Of a DNA stretch of 11,270 bases, positions 1-6,744 are shown piece after piece. The notes beneath the pieces are model-generated. The model worked only from the letters and a program-made list of their open reading frames with translations, was not told the DNA's origin and made no database searches. The first letter of the stretch is position 1; every line of letters begins with the position of its first letter. The translations under genes and the position numbers were made by a program. The stretch spans positions 1-11,270 of the forward strand of contig CAJYKO010000128.1 in the NCBI GenBank assembly GCA_913775215.1. Direction: 5' to 3'. The DNA is from an uncultured Devosia sp. (GTDB taxonomy: Bacteria; Pseudomonadota; Alphaproteobacteria; Rhizobiales; Devosiaceae).

Positions 1-907
1 GTCGATCTGATGGACTGACGACGTCGTGCAGACGGAACAGATAACCATCGAACCCATCAATTATGTACCAGCGGCGTTGGCCTGAGAGCCTCTCTATGGT
101 CAGGCGGACGAGGCAGAGATGACCACGGGACAAATGTCCGAGAACACGCTCGGGTGTAACGGGTGACTCCTCTGAGATAATATGTTCGCAGGCATGGGGG
201 CTGTCGATGGCGGCCACCGGCTGCAGCAGATGATCGAGCCAGACAAAATAGCCCCGTTCCGCGGCTGATCGGGCGAGGTGCAGGGCGTTGGCGTTTGTGC
301 CGATCTCATGCTGCAGAACGTGGCGAGCGCGTTGCGTGATAAGGAGAGATTGATTAAGCGCGCCCATGGCCAAAAGAAGGGCTTGAGCCGGAGCGTCGTC
401 TATAGAGACCGGGGCGTGGTCGGGAATGCTCAAGGCACCGTAGTTGCCTGCGGCATGCCCATCCCAAAGGCCGAGGGACCAGTCATTCTCAGCCGAAATG
501 GCAAAGCCGCAGCGCAGCATAGCCTTGGCAAGGCCGACCTGCCCGAGATCCTGGGCACGGACGATCGCAGCGCCTTCGGACCGCGCGCGTCCCACCAGTG
601 TCTGCAACAGCAATTGGCCGATGCCCCTGCCACGCGCATCGGGCGTCACGCAGAGATAGGCGATCCTTGCCTCTGGTGCGCTGGGCGAATGCTCCAGGAC
701 ACCTATGCCGACGACAAGCTGGCATTCTGTTGCGAAGAGCACATAGCTGCCGTTGCGGCTGACCGCTGTGGCCCACCATGAATCGTCCAAGCCCAATTCT
801 GGTGTCAGACGATCACGGAACTGGCGAATGGATGGCAGATCGGTTGTGCTGGCGGTGCGCAGCCGTGCAAACGTCTGGAAATGCGCCATGCTGGAGCGTA
901 GGGCCAT
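1..907 (-). CDS. GNAT acetyltransferase fused to a degenerate peptidase-C39-like domain (partial, C-terminus off the left edge)
   Basis: Translating the minus strand from the ATG at 907 gives 302 codons without a stop, running off position 1. Residues about 15-150 are a GNAT fold: IAYLCVTPD followed by the acetyl-CoA loop RGRGIG (92-97), then a helix and MLRCGF. Residues about 165-301 resemble the C39-peptidase-like half of the two-domain 'GNAT/peptidase C39' proteins, ending in RWYIIDGFDGYLFRLHD. Where that family has Cys-Gly-Pro this protein has Asp-Ala-Pro (171-173), and the usual His of the H-W/F-V-V-x-G motif is Arg279; the Asp of the final HD is kept. The second half is therefore probably not a protease. 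Two adjacent ATGs (910, 907) follow AGGAGG; 907 gives the better 6-nt spacing. The acetyl acceptor is unknown. The gene may share a transcript with the small ORF at 954-1106. The domain match is from memory of the family. Confidence 0.75.
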   Translation of the reverse strand, partial: MALRSSMAHFQTFARLRTASTTDLPSIRQFRDRLTPELGLDDSWWATAVSRNGSYVLFATECQLVVGIGVLEHSPSAPEARIAYLCVTPDARGRGIGQLLLQTLVGRARSEGAAIVRAQDLGQVGLAKAMLRCGFAISAENDWSLGLWDGHAAGNYGALSIPDHAPVSIDDAPAQALLLAMGALNQSLLITQRARHVLQHEIGTNANALHLARSAAERGYFVWLDHLLQPVAAIDSPHACEHIISEESPVTPERVLGHLSRGHLCLVRLTIERLSGQRRWYIIDGFDGYLFRLHDVVSPSDR

Positions 908-953
908 CATTGGCCTCCTGGAGTTCTCAATACCTTGGGGAAGCGGCGTGGGG

Positions 954-1106
954 TCAGCGCAGGGCGAACAGTGCGGCGATGACCGCCAGCACATAAAGCG
1001 CAAATAAGGTGGCGACGATGGCCCTGGCCTTGTGGTCGGTGCGGTGCGATCCGCCCCAGCCGCCGGAGTTCAGGCCGTGAAAGAAAATCCAGTTCGGTCG
1101 ATACAT
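954..1106 (-). CDS. small single-pass membrane protein, 50 aa, unrecognised
   Basis: An open frame on the minus strand runs from ATG 1106 to TGA 954. It has a good ribosome binding site, GGGAG, about 7 nt before the ATG. The N-terminal half is polar and glycine-rich (HGLNSGGWGG, then a basic HRTDHKAR). Residues about 29-49 form one hydrophobic helix of Ala, Leu, Val and Ile, ending in Arg. It stops 46 nt before the GNAT gene on the same strand, so the two may be co-transcribed from a promoter in 1107-1234. I do not recognise a family. Against it: it is short, and the open frame could be chance. For it: the ribosome binding site, third-position GC codon choice, and a clean soluble-then-membrane layout. 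Confidence 0.45.
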   Translation of the reverse strand: MYRPNWIFFHGLNSGGWGGSHRTDHKARAIVATLFALYVLAVIAALFALR

Positions 1107-1220
1107 TTCAGTCTCCCATCGGGGAGAGCATCGATCCCATGGCGTGGCGTAAAGTTTCTATTTGAGAAAGCCGGGCTGGCCATAAGTTTGATATAAAAAA
1201 TCGGACGCCGGGACGCTCAA

Positions 1221-1227
1221 AAGGAGG
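1221..1227 (+). promoter_or_regulatory. ribosome binding site that fixes the TTG start of the kinase
   Basis: AAGGAGG lies 7 nt before the TTG at 1235, an ideal Shine-Dalgarno match and spacing. No ATG or GTG in the frame is comparably placed, so TTG is the likely start. The same 128-bp divergent gap has an A/T-rich TATAAA at 1192-1197 that could be a -10 element, but I see no matching -35. Confidence 0.7.
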
Positions 1228-1234
1228 ACTGGAT

Positions 1235-1753
1235 TTGGAGCGGGCTCACCTGGAACGGATCTTTATCTTCGGCAATTCAGGCTCTGGGAAAAGCTGGCTC
1301 GCCGAGCGACTGGCGAGGGTTCTTGCCAAACCTGTGCATGGTCTCGACGCCATGCGCTGGAAGCAGGGCACCTCGGGCGTACCTCGCGACAACGTGGACG
1401 TCGCCAAAGACGTAGACCTGATTTCACGCAACCCCTCATGGATCATGGAGGGTGTCTATGGATGGCTGGCACAAGTCGCTTTGCCACGAGCGACCTGTCT
1501 CATCTGGACCGATTTACCCGTAGAGGAATGCGTGGCCAATGTCAGAGCGCGAGGGCGGCAGGGTGGAGAAGATAACGAGGGCTTCGTGAGGACGTTGTCT
1601 TGGACAGAACACTACTTCACGCGCACCAACAGCAGTTGCTATCTGGCACATGAGCGCTTGTTCGATAGTTTCCAATCAAGACGGGCCAGACTTTCCAGCC
1701 GTAAAGATTTTGCCAAGTATCTGGCAGAATCTGGAGGGTCTGCACAGGACTGA
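1235..1753 (+). CDS. P-loop NTPase, FlaR / adenylate-kinase-like family
   Basis: This is a 172-residue soluble protein with a Walker A loop GNSGSGKS at residues 13-20 directly after the first beta strand (RIFIF). It continues in the style of the small kinases annotated as 'topology modulation protein FlaR' or adenylate-kinase-like AAA proteins: LAERLARVLAKPVHGLDAMRW, then the PSWIMEGVYGWL strand, and IWTDLPVEECVANVRARGRQG, where the Arg residues would form the lid. The length fits the family (about 170-180). The phosphate acceptor is unknown for this family; the FlaR name comes from old annotation and does not show a DNA-topology role. It stands alone, divergent from the small ORF/GNAT pair and convergent with the chemoreceptor, with a terminator right after it. 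The start is TTG, chosen for its strong ribosome binding site. Confidence 0.85.
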   Translation: MERAHLERIFIFGNSGSGKSWLAERLARVLAKPVHGLDAMRWKQGTSGVPRDNVDVAKDVDLISRNPSWIMEGVYGWLAQVALPRATCLIWTDLPVEECVANVRARGRQGGEDNEGFVRTLSWTEHYFTRTNSSCYLAHERLFDSFQSRRARLSSRKDFAKYLAESGGSAQD

Positions 1754-1768
1754 CTGTGCCAGAAAATA

Positions 1769-1798
1769 AGGGCGCCGCGGATATTTTGCGGGCGCCCT
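1769..1798. terminator. rho-independent terminator, probably bidirectional
   Basis: A perfect 8-bp stem, AGGGCGCC (1769-1776) with GGCGCCCT (1791-1798), encloses a 14-nt loop. On the plus strand it is followed by CTTGTTT; on the minus strand by TATTTTCT. It lies between the convergent kinase gene (stop 1753) and the chemoreceptor gene (stop 1835) and could serve both. Neither T-run is perfect. Confidence 0.65.
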
Positions 1799-1834
1799 CT
1801 TGTTTGCATTCTGAAGGATTGGGCCAGCTGAGCC

Positions 1835-4228
1835 CTAGAATTCGCTCCAATCTTCAGCGACTGCAGTGTTGCCGCGGGTTATATAGGCCTTGGCGGCCTG
1901 CTGAACCTTGCGCTGAAGCCCCTTCACGCCTGAATTTGGGCCGTTCTCGGAAGATGGGCGAGCGGCGGGGAGATGATCGTCGAGAATGAAGATATCGACG
2001 ATCCGATCCAGTTCGGACGCTTGTGCTTCGGTCTGCTCGATGGCGGCATTGGTTTCTTCGACAAGAGCAGCATTGTGCTGGGTCATTTCGTCCATCTGCC
2101 GGACGGCGACATTGACCTCTTCGATCGAGGAGGCCTGTTCGCGGCTGTCGCGAGCGATGCCTTCCATAACCAAGCTATTTTCGCGAATGCCGCTGAGGAT
2201 CGCTTCGAGCTTGGCGGCGGCGTCGGCGACGAGCTTGGAGCCGCCCGAGACTTCATTAGCACTTTGCTCGATCAGTGCCTTGACCTCTGAAGAGGCGCTG
2301 GCGGCTGATTGGGCGAGACGGCGGACTTCGACGGCGACCACGGCAAAGCCCTTGCCGGCGTCGCCAGCACGGGCGGCTTCGACCGAAGCGTTGAGGGCAA
2401 GCAGATTGGTCTGGAAGGCGATGTCGTCTATCATGCCGATGATGTTGGAGATCTTGGCAGAGGAGCTTGTGATTTTCTCCATCGCTTCGGTTGCCTGACG
2501 CATGACCGCGCCGCCTTCTTCGGCGGTATGAGAGACCGCCTGGGATTTGGCGTTGGCTTCCTCGGCCTTCTTGGCATTGGTCAGCACGGTCCCCGCGAGC
2601 TGCTCCATGGTCGCCGAAGTTTCTTCGATGGTTGCGGCCTGTTTCGTCGTCCGTTCGGAAAGATCATTGGCACCGGCAAGGATTTCACCCGTCGCAGAGC
2701 GAACTCCGCGCGAGGTGCGGCGCAGCTGTCCGACGATATCGGTCAGCTTTTCGGCGACGGCATTGGTGTCGTCCTTGAGCTTGGCAAAGGCGCCGGAATA
2801 GTCGCCCTTGACGCGCTGGGTGAGATTGGTTTCGGCAAGCGAGGCCAAAACCGTCCCGGTTTCCTCGATCCCGCGATCAACCGTTTCAACCAGGGCATTG
2901 ACGGAGCCGGCCAGGGCGTTCAGTTCGTTATCGGGGAATCGGGCATCGACTCGCTTCGAGAAATCGCCAGCGATGGCGGAATCGACGACGTTGCCAAAGG
3001 CGCTCTGCAGCTCGCTCATCATCTTGCGGCGTGCCTGTTCGTCGGCAACGATGCGAACCGCCTCGGCCTGGCTCATGTCCCGTACCTTCAAGGCGTTCTC
3101 GCGGAACACCTCAACAGTGCGCGCCATGACGCCCATTTCGTCCTTGCGGTTGGTGTCGCGCACTTCAACCTCGAGGTTACCCTTTGACAGCTGATCCATG
3201 GTGCTTGAGAGACGCGCAATCGGGCGACGGACGATGGCGAGCGACGTGGCAAGAATGACGCCGAGGCTGACGAGCAGGATCAGAACCCCAGCGAGGACGG
3301 CAATCTGGACCTGTTCCCAGACCGGCCCCTGGAAAACGGAGGCGGGGATATCGAGGACGGCAGCCCAGGTTTTATTCATGCCAGGCGCGGTGAAGGGATA
3401 AATGAGGCGTACGGAGCCATCTGGCATATCGCGGATGACCTGCATTGTCCCCGTGGCCAGGGCCTCGGTAACCTGATCCGCTCCCTGGTCCGCATAGGGT
3501 GTGATGAGCTTTGTGCTATCGGGGTGTGCAAGCCAGTTGCCATTGCTGGCGAGCAGAAGGACCTGACCCACCCCAAATGGCTTGAGTTCGGAGATCATGG
3601 AGGTCAGATCGGTGAGCTTGATGTCGACGCCGGCGATGCCGACCATCTGATTGTCGACCATCACGGGAACCGAAACGGAGGTCAGCAGTGCATTGGTATT
3701 GGACAGATAGGGCGAGGTGATCATCGACTGCTTGGATTCAAGCGGGGCGACGTAGTATTCGGAATCCGGCTTTACCGACCAGGTGGAGAACTCCATCGCA
3801 CCCGTGTCGTTCTTCGTCCAATAGGCGGTGAAGAGGCCATCGGCATTGGTCCCTTCCGTGCCCGTGAGGATACGGGGCGAGGTGTCGCCCGGCAATTCCA
3901 TCATCCAGGAGCCGAAGACGAAATCATATTGCGGCGCAACCTGCTTGAGGAGCGCAATCACATCGCTGCGCAGTTTGGCGCCGTCTGTCTCATAGCCGGC
4001 TATGCTCGAGGAGAGCGCAGCCCCTGCAGATGTGGCAACCGTGAGCTTGACCGCGACCTGGTTGGCGATATTGGCGGCAGTCTCGGCCGCCAGCGTCATC
4101 ACGTCGTCTTCAGTGCGGGTTTTGACAGACCACGCGTTATAGGCCGTATAGACGGTCAGGATCGTCGCTATCGAGATGCCTGAAACAAGCAAGAGCTTGC
4201 CCGAGATAGTTTTAGACAGATTAAACAC
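1835..4228 (-). CDS. methyl-accepting chemotaxis protein, dCache-type sensor with HAMP linker
   Basis: This is a transmembrane chemoreceptor of 797 residues from the GTG at 4228 (810 from a TTG at 4267; neither has a clear ribosome binding site). GTG is preferred because it starts FNLSKTISGKLL, a normal short cytoplasmic lead. Layout: membrane segment about 12-33; periplasmic double-Cache-like sensor about 34-306 (SPYLSNTNALLTSVSVPV, IAGVDIKLTDL); membrane segment about 307-333; HAMP about 334-382; one or two further HAMP-like segments to about 500; signalling domain about 510-747 with the conserved tip IDDIAFQTNLLALNASVEAA (600-619). It ends in DWSEF, matching the x-W-x-x-F pentapeptide that tethers CheR and CheB, so it is probably methylated normally. 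The ligand cannot be read from sequence. It follows the FadR-type gene on the same strand (110-nt gap) and may be co-transcribed. Confidence 0.93.
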   Translation of the reverse strand: MFNLSKTISGKLLLVSGISIATILTVYTAYNAWSVKTRTEDDVMTLAAETAANIANQVAVKLTVATSAGAALSSSIAGYETDGAKLRSDVIALLKQVAPQYDFVFGSWMMELPGDTSPRILTGTEGTNADGLFTAYWTKNDTGAMEFSTWSVKPDSEYYVAPLESKQSMITSPYLSNTNALLTSVSVPVMVDNQMVGIAGVDIKLTDLTSMISELKPFGVGQVLLLASNGNWLAHPDSTKLITPYADQGADQVTEALATGTMQVIRDMPDGSVRLIYPFTAPGMNKTWAAVLDIPASVFQGPVWEQVQIAVLAGVLILLVSLGVILATSLAIVRRPIARLSSTMDQLSKGNLEVEVRDTNRKDEMGVMARTVEVFRENALKVRDMSQAEAVRIVADEQARRKMMSELQSAFGNVVDSAIAGDFSKRVDARFPDNELNALAGSVNALVETVDRGIEETGTVLASLAETNLTQRVKGDYSGAFAKLKDDTNAVAEKLTDIVGQLRRTSRGVRSATGEILAGANDLSERTTKQAATIEETSATMEQLAGTVLTNAKKAEEANAKSQAVSHTAEEGGAVMRQATEAMEKITSSSAKISNIIGMIDDIAFQTNLLALNASVEAARAGDAGKGFAVVAVEVRRLAQSAASASSEVKALIEQSANEVSGGSKLVADAAAKLEAILSGIRENSLVMEGIARDSREQASSIEEVNVAVRQMDEMTQHNAALVEETNAAIEQTEAQASELDRIVDIFILDDHLPAARPSSENGPNSGVKGLQRKVQQAAKAYITRGNTAVAEDWSEF

Positions 4229-4338
4229 GATGACGACACACAGGTTAGCGGCTGAATTGCCCTTCAAGTGTGCGCAATCTTGATCAAAGCTTAGTTAACA
4301 CAGGTTGCACGGCGCTGAGTGCGCTGGCGATCGCATCG

Positions 4339-5109
4339 TCACCTGCGCGCTGATGTCTGACTTATCTTGGCAACCACCTTTCGGATATCGCGCTCGGTGT
4401 CGCGCAGGTGGACCCGCATGGCTTCGGCTGCGGCGCGGCCATTGCCATCGCGGATGCAATCGAGAATGCGTTGATGGGCGGCGATGGTGTCGTGGGGCGT
4501 GTGGCCGCGATCGACGTGGCCACGCTGGCTGATGAAAAAAACCTCGCGAAGGGGTACGGCCATGGCCTCGAACAAATATCCCAAAACACGGTTACCGCTC
4601 GCTAAGGCTACCGCTTCGTGAAAGCCGAAGTCGGAGGTGTGGAAGCGGGTCTCGGCGGCTTCGTCTGCGAAGTCATGGGAATCACCGAGGGCGTCGCGCA
4701 TGCCCTCGAGGGCGCTTTCGATGGCAACGATGCCCGCGCGATTGGCGCGTTTGGCGGCGAGGGTCGCCGACTGGACTTCCAGCGACAGACGTACCTCAAC
4801 GAGATCGAAAAGGCCCTTTGGATCGGTCCGGACGATGCTCGTCAGGAAGTCGGAAAAGGCGGAGCCGTCGGGCTCGCGCACGACTGCTTTCCGACCCCGC
4901 GAAAGCTCGAGAAGTCCGCGGCCAGCAAGGAGTTTTACGGCTTCGCGAATCGTGAGGCGGCTGACCGAATAGCGCTCGGCCAATTCAGCTTCGCTGGGCA
5001 GGCTTTGGCCGGGCGCCAGCTCATCGAGAATCTCCCCGGCGAGATGATCGGCCACGGCGCTGGCCGCACTGGCGTAATCGGCACGCGCATCACCGTTGAC
5101 GAGCGACAT
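4339..5109 (-). CDS. GntR-family transcriptional regulator, FadR subfamily (FCD domain)
   Basis: This is a 256-residue DNA-binding repressor or activator. A winged helix-turn-helix at about 16-78 carries the GntR signature (LPSEAELAERYSVSRLTIRE, then AVKLLAGRGLLE). The all-helical FCD effector domain is at about 95-245. D160, H164 (DFGFH), H212 (AAHQRIL) and H234 (MRVHLRD) sit where FCD proteins bind a divalent metal, so the sensor should be intact and respond to a small acid, often a sugar acid. The ATG at 5109 has GGGAGGA 3-9 nt upstream, and a perfect palindrome lies immediately beyond that. It is divergent from chvE-gguA-gguB, so control of that operon is the natural guess, plus autoregulation. 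The ligand is unknown. Confidence 0.9.
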   Translation of the reverse strand: MSLVNGDARADYASAASAVADHLAGEILDELAPGQSLPSEAELAERYSVSRLTIREAVKLLAGRGLLELSRGRKAVVREPDGSAFSDFLTSIVRTDPKGLFDLVEVRLSLEVQSATLAAKRANRAGIVAIESALEGMRDALGDSHDFADEAAETRFHTSDFGFHEAVALASGNRVLGYLFEAMAVPLREVFFISQRGHVDRGHTPHDTIAAHQRILDCIRDGNGRAAAEAMRVHLRDTERDIRKVVAKISQTSARR

Positions 5110-5120
5110 ATATCCTCCCG

Positions 5121-5135
5121 AGGTATCTGATACCT
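5121..5135. promoter_or_regulatory. perfect 15-bp palindrome, candidate operator of the FadR-type regulator
   Basis: AGGTATC-T-GATACCT is a perfect inverted repeat about a single central base. It lies directly upstream of the ribosome binding site of the divergent FadR-type gene. The GT...AC core fits the loose pattern of FadR-subfamily operators. Occupancy here would block transcription of the regulator, so autoregulation is likely. Assigning it to this regulator is inference from position and shape. Confidence 0.6.
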
Positions 5136-5191
5136 TTGACTCCTGCCTACCGTTTTCCGGGTTGTTTTTGGCAGGAATAGGCCGCGCCGAT

Positions 5192-5210
5192 CTGTATGTT
5201 ATCGATACAG
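5192..5210. promoter_or_regulatory. inverted repeat CTGTAT-N7-ATACAG, candidate operator upstream of chvE
   Basis: Two perfect 6-bp arms are separated by 7 bp. The inner GTAT/ATAC halves resemble those of the palindrome at 5121-5135 but are spaced further apart. The arrangement also contains a T-N11-A pattern of the LysR type (T5195 to A5207). Agrobacterium chvE is activated by the LysR-type GbpR, so a second regulator encoded elsewhere is possible. Position suggests control of chvE. Confidence 0.45.
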
Positions 5211-5393
5211 GTTAATGGCAGCAACGGCCCGAAAGCGGGCTTTCTATGCCTAATTTTATATCTTCGACAATCGAAAAAATAACTTTGCGGGAAGCTGCCC
5301 CGCTTTACATGCATATCTGATTATCCTAATTTCCCGCCCGTGGCCTTGGAAGGGCCGAGGCGGCTAACGACGCCGTCCGAGCAGGAGGACATC

Positions 5394-5411
5394 ATGCAGT
5401 TTCGTTCCTGA
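5394..5411 (+). CDS. possible five-codon leader peptide MQFRS in the chvE 5' leader
   Basis: ATG 5394 to TGA 5411 reads Met-Gln-Phe-Arg-Ser. It is preceded by a perfect AGGAGG (5383-5388) at 5-nt spacing, a better site than that of chvE itself. A hairpin CCGGC/GCCGG (5414-5428) begins three bases after the stop codon, and a CGGC/GCCG hairpin (5361-5375) ends just before the ribosome binding site. A ribosome on this frame would disrupt the downstream hairpin. It may be a translated regulatory leader. A frame this short can also arise by chance. Confidence 0.35.
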   Translation: MQFRS

Positions 5412-5557
5412 CCCCGGCAATGCGCCGGCAGGGCAGGGACTATCCGTCCGGAAGCGGCTTTGACCGCGCCGGGGCCGGAGCCGGAAACGAATTGGCCTGA
5501 TCTCCAAGCCACGCCGAACACATCAAATCACCTCGAAAAATCTAAGGGAGTCGAGAC

Positions 5558-6634
5558 GTGAAGGTTCTGAAATCAATTGCGACGCTGTTTGCCGCTGGTG
5601 CCCTGATGGCTACCGCTGCGACCGTTGCTCATGCCCAGGATAAGGGCCAGATCGGCATCGCCATGCCGACGCAGTCGTCGCTCCGCTGGATTTCGGACGG
5701 CAACGAACTGAAGTCCGCGCTCGAAGGCAAGGGCTACACCGTCGACCTGCAGTTTGCCGAAGACGACATCCCGAACCAGCTCGCCCAGATCGAAAACATG
5801 GTGACCAAGGGCGTCAAGGCGCTCGTCGTTGCTTCGATCGACGGCACCACGCTCTCGGCTGTTCTGCAGCAGGCTGCCGACCAGGGCATCAAGGTCATCG
5901 CCTATGACCGTCTGATCCGTGAATCGGGCAATGTCGACTACTACACCACCTTCGACAACTTCCAGGTTGGCGTGCTCCAGGCAAACAGCCTCGTAAAGGG
6001 CCTCAAGGAACGTTTCGCCGACACCAAGCCGTGGAACGTCGAACTCTTCGGCGGTTCGCCAGACGACAACAACGCGTTCTTCTTCTATGACGGCGCCATG
6101 TCCGTTCTGCAGCCGATGATCGACTCGGGCGACATCGTCATCAAGTCCGGCCAGCAGGGCATGGACCAGGTCGGTACGCTGCGTTGGGACGGTGCTGTCG
6201 CCCAGGCTCGCATGGACAACATCCTCTCGGCCAACTACTCGGACGGCAGCCGCGTTGACGGCGTTCTCGCTCCCTATGATGGTCTCTCGCGCGGCATCAT
6301 CTCGTCGCTCCGCGGCGTTGGCTATGGCTCGGGCGACCTCGCATGGCCGATCATCACCGGCCAGGACGCTGAAGCTCCGTCGGTGAAGGCTATCATTGCC
6401 GGCGAACAGTATTCGACCATCTACAAGGACACCCGCGAACTGGCCAAGACCACTGCCGACCTCGTCGACACCGTGGTTTCGGGCGGCACGCCGGAAGGCC
6501 TCGACACCACCACCTATGACAATGGCGTCAAGGTTGTGCCGTCGATCCTGCTGACCCCCTATGAAGTCGATGCGACCAACTACAAGGAACTGGTCGTCGA
6601 CTCGGGCTACATCAAGGAAGAAGACCTGCAGTAA
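5558..6634 (+). CDS. chvE: ChvE-type periplasmic sugar-binding protein of an ABC importer
   Basis: This is the 358-residue substrate-binding component that captures sugars in the periplasm and hands them to GguA/GguB. A signal peptide (MKVLKSIATLFAAGALMATA, then ATVAHA) is probably cut after AHA at residue 26, leaving a mature protein starting QDKG. The mature part closely follows Agrobacterium ChvE: GIAMPTQSSLRWISDG, DDIPNQLAQIENMVTKGV, ASIDGTTLS, VIAYDRLIRESGNVDYY, FDNFQVGVLQA, ELFGGSPDDNNAFFFYDGA, GQDAEAPSVKAIIAGEQYST. ChvE binds several aldoses and, in Agrobacterium, also serves chemotaxis and VirA signalling; the last role need not apply here. The GTG start has AAGGGAG 7 nt upstream. It is first in the operon and shows strong codon bias toward C-ending codons, consistent with high expression. 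Confidence 0.95.
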   Translation: MKVLKSIATLFAAGALMATAATVAHAQDKGQIGIAMPTQSSLRWISDGNELKSALEGKGYTVDLQFAEDDIPNQLAQIENMVTKGVKALVVASIDGTTLSAVLQQAADQGIKVIAYDRLIRESGNVDYYTTFDNFQVGVLQANSLVKGLKERFADTKPWNVELFGGSPDDNNAFFFYDGAMSVLQPMIDSGDIVIKSGQQGMDQVGTLRWDGAVAQARMDNILSANYSDGSRVDGVLAPYDGLSRGIISSLRGVGYGSGDLAWPIITGQDAEAPSVKAIIAGEQYSTIYKDTRELAKTTADLVDTVVSGGTPEGLDTTTYDNGVKVVPSILLTPYEVDATNYKELVVDSGYIKEEDLQ

Positions 6635-6657
6635 TCACTGCGGTTCATTCGAACCAG

Positions 6658-6681
6658 GGGCTCCGCGGCGACGCGGGGCCC
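6658..6681 (+). terminator. GNRA-capped hairpin after chvE, partial terminator or mRNA 3' stabiliser
   Basis: A 10-bp stem (left arm GGGCTCCGCG, right arm CGCGGGGCCC, one G-U pair) is closed by the tetraloop GCGA and followed by TTTC. It begins 23 nt after the chvE stop. The short T-run suggests partial termination or protection of the chvE mRNA end, which would give more binding protein than ATPase and permease. The stem is seen directly; the role is inference. Confidence 0.6.
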
Positions 6682-6698
6682 TTTCGAAATTGAATTTT

Positions 6699-6744
6699 CC
6701 TGGGTTGGGCAAGAGCGCGGCAAGGCGATTTTTCCCAACCCAGG
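6699..6744. repeat. extragenic inverted repeat with 11-bp arms
   Basis: CCTGGGTTGGG (6699-6709) is exactly repeated in inverse as CCCAACCCAGG (6734-6744) around 24 nt. It lies in the chvE-gguA gap, directly abutting a second inverted repeat. It looks like an extragenic palindromic element and not a terminator, because no T-run follows the right arm on the plus strand. Confidence 0.6.

Larger units (their letters stand above)
5110..5557. promoter_or_regulatory. divergent regulatory region and structured chvE leader
   Basis: This 448-bp gap separates the FadR-type gene from chvE. From left to right it holds: the ribosome binding site of the regulator; the palindrome at 5121-5135; the inverted repeat at 5192-5210; a short hairpin GCCCG-AAAG-CGGGC (5227-5240) followed by TTT; an A/T-rich stretch (about 5241-5290) that could hold the chvE promoter; a GCGGG/CCCGC hairpin (5287-5303); then a GC-rich leader with hairpins on both sides of a five-codon frame. 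The chvE ribosome binding site AAGGGAG is at 5544-5550. I see no -35/-10 pair that I would trust. Confidence 0.55.

Noticed and set aside
278..781. Plus-strand open frame of 167 codons and a minus-strand frame at 489-779
   Set aside because: Both overlap the minus-strand GNAT/C39 frame, which has recognisable acetyltransferase motifs, a ribosome binding site, and stays open to the window edge. Their translations show no family pattern.
2309..4183. Long plus-strand open frames (2309-3187 and 3524-4183)
   Set aside because: They are antisense to the chemoreceptor gene and arise from its GC-rich codon pattern; no domain is recognisable.
4229..4267. Thirteen-codon extension of the chemoreceptor to a TTG start at 4267
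   Set aside because: It has no ribosome binding site, and the added residues are not typical of a receptor N-terminus. The GTG at 4228 is preferred, though it too lacks a clear ribosome binding site, so this stays uncertain.
5136..5141. TTGACT as a -35 box for chvE
   Set aside because: No acceptable -10 lies 16-18 bp downstream, and it would leave a leader of about 380 nt.
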